Assembly: GCF_000829375.1 (NCBI RefSeq)
Contig: NZ_AP014624.1
Coordinates: forward strand, 5,084,001 to 5,148,000
Reading direction: 5' to 3'
DNA length: 64,000 nucleotides
DNA from: Chryseobacterium sp. StRB126
Lineage (GTDB): Bacteria; Bacteroidota; Bacteroidia; Flavobacteriales; Weeksellaceae
The translations under genes were made by a program, and so were the position numbers. Under the pieces are notes generated by a model. That model was not told where the DNA came from. It worked only from the letters and a program-made list of their open reading frames with translations, and ran no database searches. Shown here one piece after another: positions 44,172-52,522 of the stretch (position 1 is the first letter of the stretch; each line of letters opens with the position of its first letter).

Positions 44172-44324
44172 TTATAAAGCTACACAGTATCTTCCTTTTG
44201 AAGCACATACCCATCCCGGGCAGCAGTCAATGGTTTTTTGACAAATTATCATCGGATTACAAGCTAAGGCAGCACCTTTTACATTTTTCATTTCTCCTCT
44301 TGAAAGTTTTTTTGAATTTTTCAT
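44172..44324 (-). CDS. Bacteriocin-like Cys-rich peptide precursor
   Basis: A 50-residue precursor. The leader MKNSKKLSRGEMKNVKG resembles the double-glycine-type leaders (KKLSRxEMKxVxGG) common on Bacteroidota peptides, with GA replacing GG at residues 17-18. The predicted core carries six cysteines (22, 28, 34, 35, 40, 47) and the sequence DCCPGWVC, then GRYCVAL. This pattern matches small peptides called bacteriocin-like in Chryseobacterium genomes. No dedicated C39-peptidase transporter or immunity gene is next to it. Too short for most gene callers. Function (toxin, signal, or secreted disulfide peptide) is unproven. Confidence 0.78.
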   Translation of the reverse strand: MKNSKKLSRGEMKNVKGAALACNPMIICQKTIDCCPGWVCASKGRYCVAL

Positions 44325-44540
44325 ATTATTTTGTTTAGTATTAATTTCCCACTCTTGAAGATTTTCGGATACCTCTATTTTTATTTCCCTATATTAAGAT
44401 TTAAATATACGTTTTCTTTTATTAATCAGATAATTATATTTAAAACGAATTATTTTAGAGAGTTCAATAATCTAACACTCGGGAAAAAGCCCATACAAAA
44501 TACCGTGAAAATACGGATGTTTTTTCTGTAGTATTAATTC

Positions 44541-44548
44541 TAAGTTTG
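44541..44548 (+). promoter_or_regulatory. TAnnTTTG -7 element before the small ORF
   Basis: TAAGTTTG, 37 nt before the ATG at 44586. No clear TTTG partner, only a T-run near the -33 position. Confidence 0.45.
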
Positions 44549-44585
44549 CAAAGAGAACGAAGGGGTAAAAACACTAGAAAACAAA

Positions 44586-44744
44586 ATGATTGCAGAAGAT
44601 CAACCACAAACTAACCATGAGAATCAAAAAAATGTACTCCCAAAAGGAAGTACACAATCTTCTGCAAAAAAAAACAAGACTGAAATATCCAATCATTTTT
44701 TACGACGAATTATTTCTCTTTTGAAAAAAGAAGAATTAATTTGA
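44586..44744 (+). CDS. Possible small protein (52 residues) or small RNA
   Basis: An ORF of 52 residues with a polar first half (MIAEDQPQTNHENQKN) and a basic, amphipathic end (FLRRIISLLKKEELI). It is bracketed by a -7 promoter element at 44541 and a terminator directly after its stop, so a transcript of about 220 nt is likely. A partial hairpin (TGTACTCC / GGAAGTACA) lies inside. I do not recognise the protein. It may equally be a small RNA whose frame is open by chance. Confidence 0.4.
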   Translation: MIAEDQPQTNHENQKNVLPKGSTQSSAKKNKTEISNHFLRRIISLLKKEELI

Positions 44745-44750
44745 TTAAAG

Positions 44751-44781
44751 AAAAAATCCCGAATTTCTCGGGATTTTTTTT
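44751..44781. terminator. Bidirectional terminator between the small ORF and the OmpA gene
   Basis: AAATCCCGA / TCGGGATTT, 9-bp stem with a 5-nt loop, A-run and T-run on the two sides. Confidence 0.93.
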
Positions 44782-44794
44782 AATAGTTTCATTA

Positions 44795-45628
44795 TTATTT
44801 CTTTGGAGCAATATCCATTAGCTTCATAAACTCATCCAGCTTAGGCATAATGATAATTTCCGTTCTTCTGTTTTCTGCTCTTCCGGAAACGCTCATGTTA
44901 GTCGCTTTCGGGTTGTACTCGGAACGACCTCCTGCTGTAATTCTTGCAGGATCTACCCCAAACTGAGTCTGAAGAACTTTAGCAACAGAGGTACCTCTTA
45001 ATGCAGAAAGATCCCAGTTGTCTCTTGGCAGGTTTGCAGAATTTAATGCAGCATTATCTGTATTTCCTTCAATCAATACTGAATATTTATCATAATCATT
45101 GATTACTTTCGCTACCTTACCTAACACCTCTTGAGCAGCTGGTAAAATATTATAATCTCCTGTTTTGTATAACATTTTATCTGAAAGGGAGATCATTACC
45201 ACTCCTTTCAATACTTTCACCTGTACATCTTCATCTGATATATTATCTAAAGATCTCTTCAGTTTGTTAGATAACGCAAGGTTTAAACTATCGTTTTTAG
45301 CATTGCTGGAAATTAACTGCTTAATATATGAATTGGAAGCATTGATTTCTCCCACAAGCTTGTCAATATTAGCAGAGCTTTTTCCTGTATTGGAAAGACA
45401 TGCATCCAATGATGATTTTAAAGCATCATGTTGGCTTTTTAATAAATTATTTTCACCTGTCAATGCAGAGTTCTGAGATTTCAAATCCTGAATTTCTCTT
45501 TGTCTTTCACCGATATTTTCAATACACTGCTTATAGTTTGTGCTTAAGGCATCATACTGCTTCTTGCTCACACAAGAGGTCATCCCCAACGCCATTGCAG
45601 AAACCGCTAAAATTTTAAAAATCTTCAT
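44795..45628 (-). CDS. OmpA family lipoprotein
   Basis: A 277-residue outer-membrane lipoprotein. Lipobox MTSC (Cys19), then a coiled coil (about 25-100: repeated Leu/Ser/Lys heptads), then a C-terminal OmpA domain that binds peptidoglycan (LIEGNTDNAALNSANLPRDN near 183, LSALRGTSVAKVLQ, and GRSEYNPKATN near 236). Tethers the outer membrane to the wall. A TAACTTTG element at 45651-45658 (minus) is its likely promoter, back-to-back with that of tilS. Confidence 0.93.
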   Translation of the reverse strand: MKIFKILAVSAMALGMTSCVSKKQYDALSTNYKQCIENIGERQREIQDLKSQNSALTGENNLLKSQHDALKSSLDACLSNTGKSSANIDKLVGEINASNSYIKQLISSNAKNDSLNLALSNKLKRSLDNISDEDVQVKVLKGVVMISLSDKMLYKTGDYNILPAAQEVLGKVAKVINDYDKYSVLIEGNTDNAALNSANLPRDNWDLSALRGTSVAKVLQTQFGVDPARITAGGRSEYNPKATNMSVSGRAENRRTEIIIMPKLDEFMKLMDIAPKK

Positions 45629-45715
45629 ACGTAATCATTTTTAGACAACTCAAAGTTAGGGAAATTCAATTGAATTATATGGATTATCTTTGTATAAAAG
45701 AAATTCTCAACACCT

Positions 45716-47065
45716 ATGTTGAAAAAATCAAGTTTCAGAAAACAATTAGAAAATCTTATTCACCAACCTGAAAATCACAGCTATCTTTTAGCAGTGAGCG
45801 GAGGTGCCGACTCTATGGTTCTAGCCTCCTTGTTCCAGGATTTGAGGGATGAAAAACAGAATTTATACAGCTCATTTCAGGTAGCTCACATCAATTATAA
45901 ACTCCGGGGCGAAGATTCGGATCTGGATCAAAAAGTGGTGCAGGATTTTTGTGAGAAAAATCATATCAGGTTCCATCTATATGAAGTTTCGGGAAAAGAT
46001 AAAAAACCGGAAAATTCTATCCAGCTTTGGGCAAGAGAGCTTAGATATGCTTTTTTTAAGGAAATTCAGGAAAAGGAAAAGCTGCAATTTCTAGTTACCG
46101 CTCATCACCTGAACGATCAGCTGGAAACTTTTATCATCAATCTTTCCAAAGCAGCAGGAATTAATGGATTGAGTGGCATTCCCGCCAACGACAATCATAT
46201 TCTCCGACCTCTTTTATCATTTTCCAAGCAGGAAATCTATCAATTCGCAGAAAAAAATAAGATTGAATTCCGGGAAGATCTTTCCAATAAAAAGAGTGAT
46301 TATCTGAGAAACAAGATCAGAAATGAAATTGTTCCGAAATTACAGGAAACCAACGATCATTTTCTGGAAAACTTCAAAAGGAGTTCTTTTTATCTGAACC
46401 AGACCAAAGATTTTGTCCAAAAACAGATTCAGGAGATAGAAAATAAACTTACTGTATTTAACAAAACCCATAAAATCTTATCAAAAGAAAAGCTAGGTCA
46501 GGAAAACGATTTCGTTAAGTTTGAGATCTTAAAAAAATACGGATTTAATCAGGAAGAAGAAATTCCTAAAATTTTTAAGGCAGAAAATAACAGTTCTTTT
46601 TTTTCAAAAGACTATCAGTTGATTGTTAACAGAGATGAATTAATTTTTTTTGATATCAATAAAAAAATTGAAAACACAAACGAAATTCTCCTAATTGATC
46701 ATTTTGATTTTTCAGAAAACCAGATCAGCATTAACCTTCAGGATTCTATGGAAGACATTGATGGAATCAATAAAAATATGGAATGGAATTTTGATGCTGC
46801 AAAACTTCAGTTTCCACTGCGTTTAAGAAAACAACTGGATGGTGATGAGTTTTACCCAACTGGCTTTTCGGGGAAAAAGAAAGTTTCTAAATTTTTTAGG
46901 GACGAAAAATTATCTATTTTAGCGAGGCAAAAAATTTGGATATTGTCTGACAGTAACAATTCCGTACTTGGAATTATCCCTTTCAGACAGGATAGAAGAT
47001 ACGCAAAGGATGAGAAAACAGAACGTATTCTCAAAATTTTTAATGAAACGAAAAATGAAATTTAG
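45716..47065 (+). CDS. tilS: tRNA(Ile)-lysidine synthetase
   Basis: Modifies C34 of tRNA-Ile(CAU) to lysidine so it reads AUA. Its 449 residues contain the PP-loop SGGADSMV near residue 28, VAHINYKLRGEDSD near 57, ARELRYAFF and VTAHHLNDQLETF near 125, and a C-terminal TilS domain (LRLRKQLDGDEFYPTGFSG is split near 362-380; KKVSKFFRDEK follows). TATCTTTG element at 45685-45692. Overlaps the start of dsbD by 23 nt. Confidence 0.96.
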   Translation: MLKKSSFRKQLENLIHQPENHSYLLAVSGGADSMVLASLFQDLRDEKQNLYSSFQVAHINYKLRGEDSDLDQKVVQDFCEKNHIRFHLYEVSGKDKKPENSIQLWARELRYAFFKEIQEKEKLQFLVTAHHLNDQLETFIINLSKAAGINGLSGIPANDNHILRPLLSFSKQEIYQFAEKNKIEFREDLSNKKSDYLRNKIRNEIVPKLQETNDHFLENFKRSSFYLNQTKDFVQKQIQEIENKLTVFNKTHKILSKEKLGQENDFVKFEILKKYGFNQEEEIPKIFKAENNSSFFSKDYQLIVNRDELIFFDINKKIENTNEILLIDHFDFSENQISINLQDSMEDIDGINKNMEWNFDAAKLQFPLRLRKQLDGDEFYPTGFSGKKKVSKFFRDEKLSILARQKIWILSDSNNSVLGIIPFRQDRRYAKDEKTERILKIFNETKNEI

Positions 47066-49124
47066 AAATTGGTTTTTATTAATTCTACTCTTTTTAGCAA
47101 CAGGAATTAATGCACAGATTAAAAATCCTGTAAAGTTTAAATTTACCATCAACGATCTGGGCAACAACCAGTATGAAGCGGTTTTGAATGCCACCATGGA
47201 AAAAGGCTGGCATATTTACTCTAAAGATCTTCCTGAAGATACAGGAATCCCTACTGAGTATAAAGTTTCAGGAAAGAATATTGAACTTATAGGAAAATTC
47301 ACTGAAGTAGGTAAGAAACATGAGGAATTCTCTGAAGCTTTCGGGGGAACTATTGTTTTTTATTCCAATACGGCTGGTTTCAAACAGAAATTCAAGCTAA
47401 AGGACCCTACAAAACCGGCAGATGTTACTTCTGAAATTACCTATCAGACTTGTGATGACAGGGTTTGTCTTGCCCCAAATACACTGGAGTTCAATCAAAA
47501 GGTTACTCCAAAAGGAGCAACGGAAGAAGCTACTCCTGAAGAAACGGCAAAACCTGCAAACGACTCTATAAAAGCTGTTGAAACCGTTACTGAAAACCCT
47601 ACTAAAACAGAGGTTACGATTGCTGAGACCTCAACACTGGATCCTAAGCAGCTGAAAATTGAAACGCTGAATTTCAAAAAACCGTTAACAGATTGCGGAA
47701 CGGCTTCTACAAAGGTAGATGAGAACTACTGGACTTATTTATTCCTAGGGTTCATTGGAGGGTTAATCGCCTTGCTTACCCCATGTGTATTCCCAATGAT
47801 TCCATTAACGGTTTCATTCTTTACGAAAGGAAGTAAGGATAAAGCAAAAGGTAAAAGAGATGCTTTAATCTATGGGTTTTTTATTCTTCTTATTTTCGTT
47901 TTATTAAGTATTCCTTTCCACATTATTGATGGAATTGCAGGAAATATCTTCAACGAGATTTCTACAAGTGTTTGGCTGAATATTGCCTTCTTTATCATAT
48001 TTATTTTCTTTGCCGGAAGTTTCTTCGGATATTATGATATTACATTGCCTAGCTCTATTGCTAATAAGTCATCAAAAGCTGAAGAAGCTGGTGGTATCAT
48101 CGGTATTTTCTTTATGGCATTAACGCTGGTAATTGTTTCTTTCTCTTGTACAGGACCAATTCTTGGAAGTTTATTAGGAAGTGCAGTAACCGGTTCATCT
48201 AATGTTCCTATGTTATTAACATTTGCTTTGGCAGGATTTGGTTTAGCATGGGCTATAATTTTTGGGTTATTGGCTTTATTCCCACAGGCATTACAAAGTC
48301 TACCGAAATCCGGTGGATGGATGAATACGGTAAAAGTGGTACTAGGTTTCGTAGAATTGGCTTTGGCTCTAAAATTCTTATCAAAAGCAGACCTTGTATC
48401 AAAGACTTTCTTCTTAAAAAGAGAACTTTTCATCGCTATTTGGATCATTGTAGCTTTAGGATTGGCTTTATATCTATTTGGATTAATCAAGTTTCCACAT
48501 GATGATAAAAAACCAAAAATTTCAATCACCAGAAAAATATTAGGAGTACTAGGATTCGGTTTTGTGATCTATCTGATTCAGGGATTAGTACCATCTGACC
48601 GTCCAAAACTTCAGTTATTAAGCGGAATTTTGCCTCCACTGAATGTTAGTTATTTCCATGATGAAAAAGACGGAATTTTAGGAATGCACCCTGAGCATGA
48701 CTTCTTTAAAGCAATAGAAATTGCTAAAAAGGAAAACAAACCTATCTTGATTGACTTCACAGGTTATGGTTGTGAAAACTGCAGAAAAATGGAAGAGTTT
48801 GTATGGAGCGAACCGGATATCTTACCGATCCTTCAGAATGATGTGGTCTTAGCTTCTCTTTATGTAGACGACAAAGAAGAGCTTCCTGAAGATCAAAAAA
48901 CAAAGATTGATCTTGGAGACGGACAGATCAAAAAGGTTAAAACGATTGGGGACAGATGGAGTTTATTCCAACAGGTTAACTTCAACAACAACTCTCAGCC
49001 TCACTACGTTTTAATAACTCCGGACGGAAAAGTGATCAACACGCCTGTTTCCGGGTATATGCCGAAGGAAGATTTTAAGAAATTCTTAGAATGCGGAGTT
49101 AATTACTTCAAGAAAAGCAAATAA
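47043..49124 (+). CDS. dsbD: Thiol:disulfide interchange protein DsbD
   Basis: Carries electrons from cytoplasmic thioredoxin to periplasmic thiol proteins. I start at the ATG at 47043 (693 residues, MKRKMKFRNWF); the ATG at 47055 is equally possible. Signal peptide ends TGINA-Q. The periplasmic alpha domain holds the Cys pair in CDDRVC near residue 132. A linker is rich in Thr/Glu/Pro (150-210). Eight membrane helices include PCVFPMIPL and SCTGPILG with the transmembrane cysteines. The C-terminal thioredoxin-like domain has CENC near residue 577. Overlaps tilS. Confidence 0.95.
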   Translation: MKRKMKFRNWFLLILLFLATGINAQIKNPVKFKFTINDLGNNQYEAVLNATMEKGWHIYSKDLPEDTGIPTEYKVSGKNIELIGKFTEVGKKHEEFSEAFGGTIVFYSNTAGFKQKFKLKDPTKPADVTSEITYQTCDDRVCLAPNTLEFNQKVTPKGATEEATPEETAKPANDSIKAVETVTENPTKTEVTIAETSTLDPKQLKIETLNFKKPLTDCGTASTKVDENYWTYLFLGFIGGLIALLTPCVFPMIPLTVSFFTKGSKDKAKGKRDALIYGFFILLIFVLLSIPFHIIDGIAGNIFNEISTSVWLNIAFFIIFIFFAGSFFGYYDITLPSSIANKSSKAEEAGGIIGIFFMALTLVIVSFSCTGPILGSLLGSAVTGSSNVPMLLTFALAGFGLAWAIIFGLLALFPQALQSLPKSGGWMNTVKVVLGFVELALALKFLSKADLVSKTFFLKRELFIAIWIIVALGLALYLFGLIKFPHDDKKPKISITRKILGVLGFGFVIYLIQGLVPSDRPKLQLLSGILPPLNVSYFHDEKDGILGMHPEHDFFKAIEIAKKENKPILIDFTGYGCENCRKMEEFVWSEPDILPILQNDVVLASLYVDDKEELPEDQKTKIDLGDGQIKKVKTIGDRWSLFQQVNFNNNSQPHYVLITPDGKVINTPVSGYMPKEDFKKFLECGVNYFKKSK

Positions 49125-49145
49125 ATTATTTTATATTGAAATAGT

Positions 49146-49177
49146 AAACTCACACTGTTATAGTGTGAGTTTTTTAT
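49146..49177 (+). terminator. dsbD terminator
   Basis: AAACTCACACT / AGTGTGAGTTT, 11-bp perfect stem, 5-nt loop, T-run. Confidence 0.92.
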
Positions 49178-49378
49178 TTTCACGATGATAAAGATTACCA
49201 GCATTCAACCCAAATTAAATATCATTTTTAACATTATTTAAACACAATCTTTCAATAAAAATAAAAATTCATTATATATTTTAAATTTTAGGCATCAACT
49301 TTGTATCAGTTTTTCAAAATCACGATCGGATTTTTAAAGTTTTCATCAAATACCGTTTAACAATTTAAAATATGAATT

Positions 49379-49894
49379 ATGGCTGAAGTAATCACACAAG
49401 AGCAACAGACTGGCAAACAAAAGAAGAAGTTAATTAAAATTGACATGACCCCAATGGTAGACCTCAACTTCTTACTATTGATGTTTTTTATGTTTACCAC
49501 AAACTTTACAAAACCGAACGTTATGGACCTGGGACTTCCTGCAAAAGGAATCCCAACAACCGAACCCGTAATGCATCAAAAAAACCAGGTCACATTTATT
49601 CTTGGAAAAGATAATCGGGTATTTTATCATCAAAGCAATAAGGATGATCTCAACACAAGCAACTTAAAAGAAACCGACTTCAATGGGGTAAATGTTTCAA
49701 AAATTATTTCCGAAGCCTACAAAAATGCTCCTAATCAGGAAAACTTCACAGTAATTATTAAGCCTACTGATGAAGCCAACTACAAAAATTTTGTAGATAT
49801 GCTGGATAATCTGGCAATTGCTAAAAAAGAACGTTATGGAGTAACAGATATCAAACCTTGGGAAACAAAGGTTTACAAAGAATTAACTCAATAA
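49379..49894 (+). CDS. exbD: Orphan ExbD-like protein
   Basis: A 171-residue ExbD with no exbB or tonB beside it. Helix motif IDMTPMVDLNFLLLMFF with the functional Asp near residue 27, KPNVMDLGLPAKG, and the end VTDIKPWETKVYKEL. These stretches closely match the second exbD of the main operon (32472-33038), including the end of the protein, so it looks like a duplicate. It may replace that copy in the motor under other conditions. A terminator precedes (dsbD) and follows it. Confidence 0.92.
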   Translation: MAEVITQEQQTGKQKKKLIKIDMTPMVDLNFLLLMFFMFTTNFTKPNVMDLGLPAKGIPTTEPVMHQKNQVTFILGKDNRVFYHQSNKDDLNTSNLKETDFNGVNVSKIISEAYKNAPNQENFTVIIKPTDEANYKNFVDMLDNLAIAKKERYGVTDIKPWETKVYKELTQ

Positions 49895-49896
49895 AA

Positions 49897-49928
49897 AAGA
49901 AAGGGCATTTTTAAAATGCTCTTTTTTG
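49897..49928 (+). terminator. Terminator after the orphan exbD gene
   Basis: GGGCATTTT / AAAATGCTC hairpin (one G-U) with a following T-run. Confidence 0.65.
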
Positions 49929-50002
49929 TTTACATTTGAAAGGAAAACTAAGCTACAGCCAACAAAAGGCTGTATTATTTTAATCTATAAAATGTTGGAA
50001 TC

Positions 50003-50785
50003 ATGCTGAACTTTGAAAGAAAAGGAAATGGAAAAGAAACTTTAGTACTCCTCCATGGCTTTATGGAAAACCTATCCATTTGGAGCGATATGGAGCCTCA
50101 TCTTTCCAAAGATTTTTCACTATTGAAAATTGATCTCCCTGGACACGGACAATCTGAAATCCTGGGAGAGATCCACACTATGGAATTGATGGCTGATGAA
50201 GTTAAAAAAGTTTTAGATGACCAAAACTTAGAGAGCGTTCATTTATTGGGACATTCTATGGGTGGATATGTTTCTCTCGCTTTTGCCGAAAAACATCCGG
50301 ACTCTCTGAAGAGTTTAACCCTATTCTTTTCCACCTATTTTCCGGATGACGAAGAGAAAAAACAACAGCGTATCAAGAGTTACAGAATCATTAAAGATGC
50401 CTATGCTCATTATGCCAGAGCAGGAATTCCAAACTTATTTAACCCTAATGAAAGAGATATTCTTGAAGGGAAAATTGAAACAGCGCTGGAAACGGCACTT
50501 TCTACCAACAATATGGGGGCTCTTGCCTGCGTAAAAGGGATGGTAGAAAGAACGGACAAAAAGCATATCATGCAAAATCTGGAAGCCAAAATTCTGATTC
50601 TGGCCGGCAAACACGACAATGCGGTAAAAACTGGTACTACAATCAAAAACCTTCCGGACAGAACGAATATCAAATCATATGTATTGGACTGCGGCCACAA
50701 TGGTCATTGGGAAAAACCCGGCATCTGTGCAGAAATCATTAACACGGAACTCCTTCACAATCTTCCTAAGAAATTGGTATTGTAA
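50003..50785 (+). CDS. Alpha/beta hydrolase
   Basis: A 260-residue hydrolase. Oxyanion region LLHGFMEN near residue 18, nucleophile elbow GHSMGG (Ser near residue 82), catalytic His likely in DCGHNGHWEKP near 234, and an Asp in AGKHDNAVKT near 206. No signal peptide. It could be an esterase, a C-C hydrolase or a MenH-like enzyme, and the sequence does not decide. 4 nt before the next gene, so co-transcribed. Confidence 0.9.
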   Translation: MLNFERKGNGKETLVLLHGFMENLSIWSDMEPHLSKDFSLLKIDLPGHGQSEILGEIHTMELMADEVKKVLDDQNLESVHLLGHSMGGYVSLAFAEKHPDSLKSLTLFFSTYFPDDEEKKQQRIKSYRIIKDAYAHYARAGIPNLFNPNERDILEGKIETALETALSTNNMGALACVKGMVERTDKKHIMQNLEAKILILAGKHDNAVKTGTTIKNLPDRTNIKSYVLDCGHNGHWEKPGICAEIINTELLHNLPKKLVL

Positions 50786-50789
50786 AAAC

Positions 50790-51602
50790 ATGAAAATTGC
50801 CATCACTTCTATCTTTCTTCTTGCATTCTTAAGCTGCAAAAAGGATAAACAGCCAACATCCACTGCCAAGCTTACAAACTCTGCTCAGACATCATCCCAA
50901 AAAGCAGACACTCTAAGCGCCGATCAGCCTAAACAGGAAGTATTTCAATTTGTGACAGAATTATGTGATAACAAAGGATATTTTGACAGCAATAAATACT
51001 CAAGAGAAGAAATTGAAGGTACTTATAAACTCTGGTTTGAACTAAGCGGTTCTTTGCTTGACACCCAATCTGTCTACAATCTTAAAAGTCTTGCGGAAGT
51101 AAGAAATAATCAAGATAAAATTCTGGCAAAGCTTGATAAGGATTTTGCAGAAAGAAAAGCTCAGATTAAAAACCTGAAGGTTGTAAACAACTCTTACTGG
51201 CAGGATATTAAAAAGAAAAGATATGAGGAACTTATTCAATATTATGAGAAATTAAAAATTGAGGTTCAGGCCTACTCCAATCCAGCAGTTTTGCTTAAAG
51301 ACAACAAGTGTAAAACTTTTTCAAAAGCTTTAAATTCTACTGATGATCAAATGTTTGCAGAGTGGAGAAAACTCAGAGAAGAAATGAGCAATACAAACGG
51401 CAATCCGCAACATGTAATGGATGAGTATAATGAACAACTCAACTCCACAGACAATAGGGACTATGCGATCATTGACCTGATTACTTTTGGATGGGGTAAT
51501 TGTGCAAATGATAAAATACAGAGGGTTTCTCATGATGAAAAGATGAACAATGAATTCAATGCACTTTTCATTAAGATTGATTCTGAATGTGATGAGCCAT
51601 AA
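50790..51602 (+). CDS. Hypothetical lipoprotein
   Basis: A 270-residue lipoprotein: the ATG at 50790 gives signal MKIAITSIFLLAFLSC with Cys16. An upstream in-frame start would overlap the hydrolase gene and lose the signal. The mature part has a Ser/Thr/Lys linker, then mainly helices (ELCDNKGYFDSNKYSREEIEG near 48, a long charged helix near 115-180). Six or so further Cys are scattered. No family recognised. Confidence 0.78.
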   Translation: MKIAITSIFLLAFLSCKKDKQPTSTAKLTNSAQTSSQKADTLSADQPKQEVFQFVTELCDNKGYFDSNKYSREEIEGTYKLWFELSGSLLDTQSVYNLKSLAEVRNNQDKILAKLDKDFAERKAQIKNLKVVNNSYWQDIKKKRYEELIQYYEKLKIEVQAYSNPAVLLKDNKCKTFSKALNSTDDQMFAEWRKLREEMSNTNGNPQHVMDEYNEQLNSTDNRDYAIIDLITFGWGNCANDKIQRVSHDEKMNNEFNALFIKIDSECDEP

Positions 51603-51646
51603 ACATTGAGAAAAATCCTGTATATTAGTGAGGTATAATTTTCTCA

Positions 51647-52450
51647 ATGGGAATATTCTCGTTCAAAAAAAAAACACCTCCGAAGCCACAGGTTATCGGA
51701 CTTACACTTTCAGGCGGAGGAATGCGTGGAATTGCGCATATCGCTGTATTGAAAGCATTGGAAGAATATAACCTTAAACCACATATTATTTCAGGAACCA
51801 GTGCAGGTTCTATTATCGCTGCTTTTTATTCGTTTGGAAAAACACCGGACGAAATGATGGAAATTGTAAAACAGACTTCATTTTTCTCCCGGTCGGCTCT
51901 GAAATTATCAAAGAATGGAATTTTCAGTTCTAATTTTATTTTGAAACTCTTCAAAGATTATTTCCCCGAGGATAATTTTAACATCCTGAAAATCCCTGTT
52001 TATGTAGCCACCACGGAAATGACTCATGGGATTGTTGATTTTTTCTCTGAAGGTGAGCTATTCACACCCCTTCTTGCTTCATCAAGTGTTCCTTTTATCC
52101 TGCCACCCGTAAGAATGGGTGAGAAAATATACGTAGATGGCGGTGTTCTTGACAACCTTCCCATTGAACCTATTATGGATAAATGTGACTTCCTAATTGC
52201 TTCGCATGTCAACTCAATAAGCTACGATGAATTAAATAAGATGAGCCTGATGAAAGAATTCGACAGAATTCTCCATTTAGCCATTGCAAAATCGGTCTAT
52301 TCCAAAGTAAAATACTGTAATATATTTCTAGATCCCCCAAAAATGACGAAATATAGCCTTTTCAACAAAAAATATATGGATGAAATGTTTCAACAGGTTT
52401 ACGAATATACTTGTATGGAACTTGAGGAAAAGGGATATAATAAGGATTGA
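51647..52450 (+). CDS. Patatin-like phospholipase (RssA-like)
   Basis: A 267-residue cytoplasmic serine acyl-hydrolase with a Ser-Asp dyad. Oxyanion SGGGMRGIAH near residue 22, nucleophile in GTSAGS (Ser near 50), and catalytic Asp in VDGGVLDNLP near residue 164. The length matches the single-domain RssA type without the outer-membrane barrel of other Bacteroidota patatins. Hydrolyses acyl chains of phospholipids or thioesters. The physiological substrate is unknown. Confidence 0.92.
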   Translation: MGIFSFKKKTPPKPQVIGLTLSGGGMRGIAHIAVLKALEEYNLKPHIISGTSAGSIIAAFYSFGKTPDEMMEIVKQTSFFSRSALKLSKNGIFSSNFILKLFKDYFPEDNFNILKIPVYVATTEMTHGIVDFFSEGELFTPLLASSSVPFILPPVRMGEKIYVDGGVLDNLPIEPIMDKCDFLIASHVNSISYDELNKMSLMKEFDRILHLAIAKSVYSKVKYCNIFLDPPKMTKYSLFNKKYMDEMFQQVYEYTCMELEEKGYNKD

Positions 52451-52522
52451 GGGCCCGAATACGGGAAGGCTTGAGAATATATCAAAGTTGATTTACAATC
52501 TTCTCTTCAGCGTGTTTCTCTT

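Noticed and set aside
46968..47042. Longer N-terminus for DsbD
   Set aside because: It would run inside tilS and hide the signal peptide.
50679..50789. Longer N-terminus for the lipoprotein at 50790
   Set aside because: It overlaps the hydrolase gene; only the later ATG gives a lipobox.
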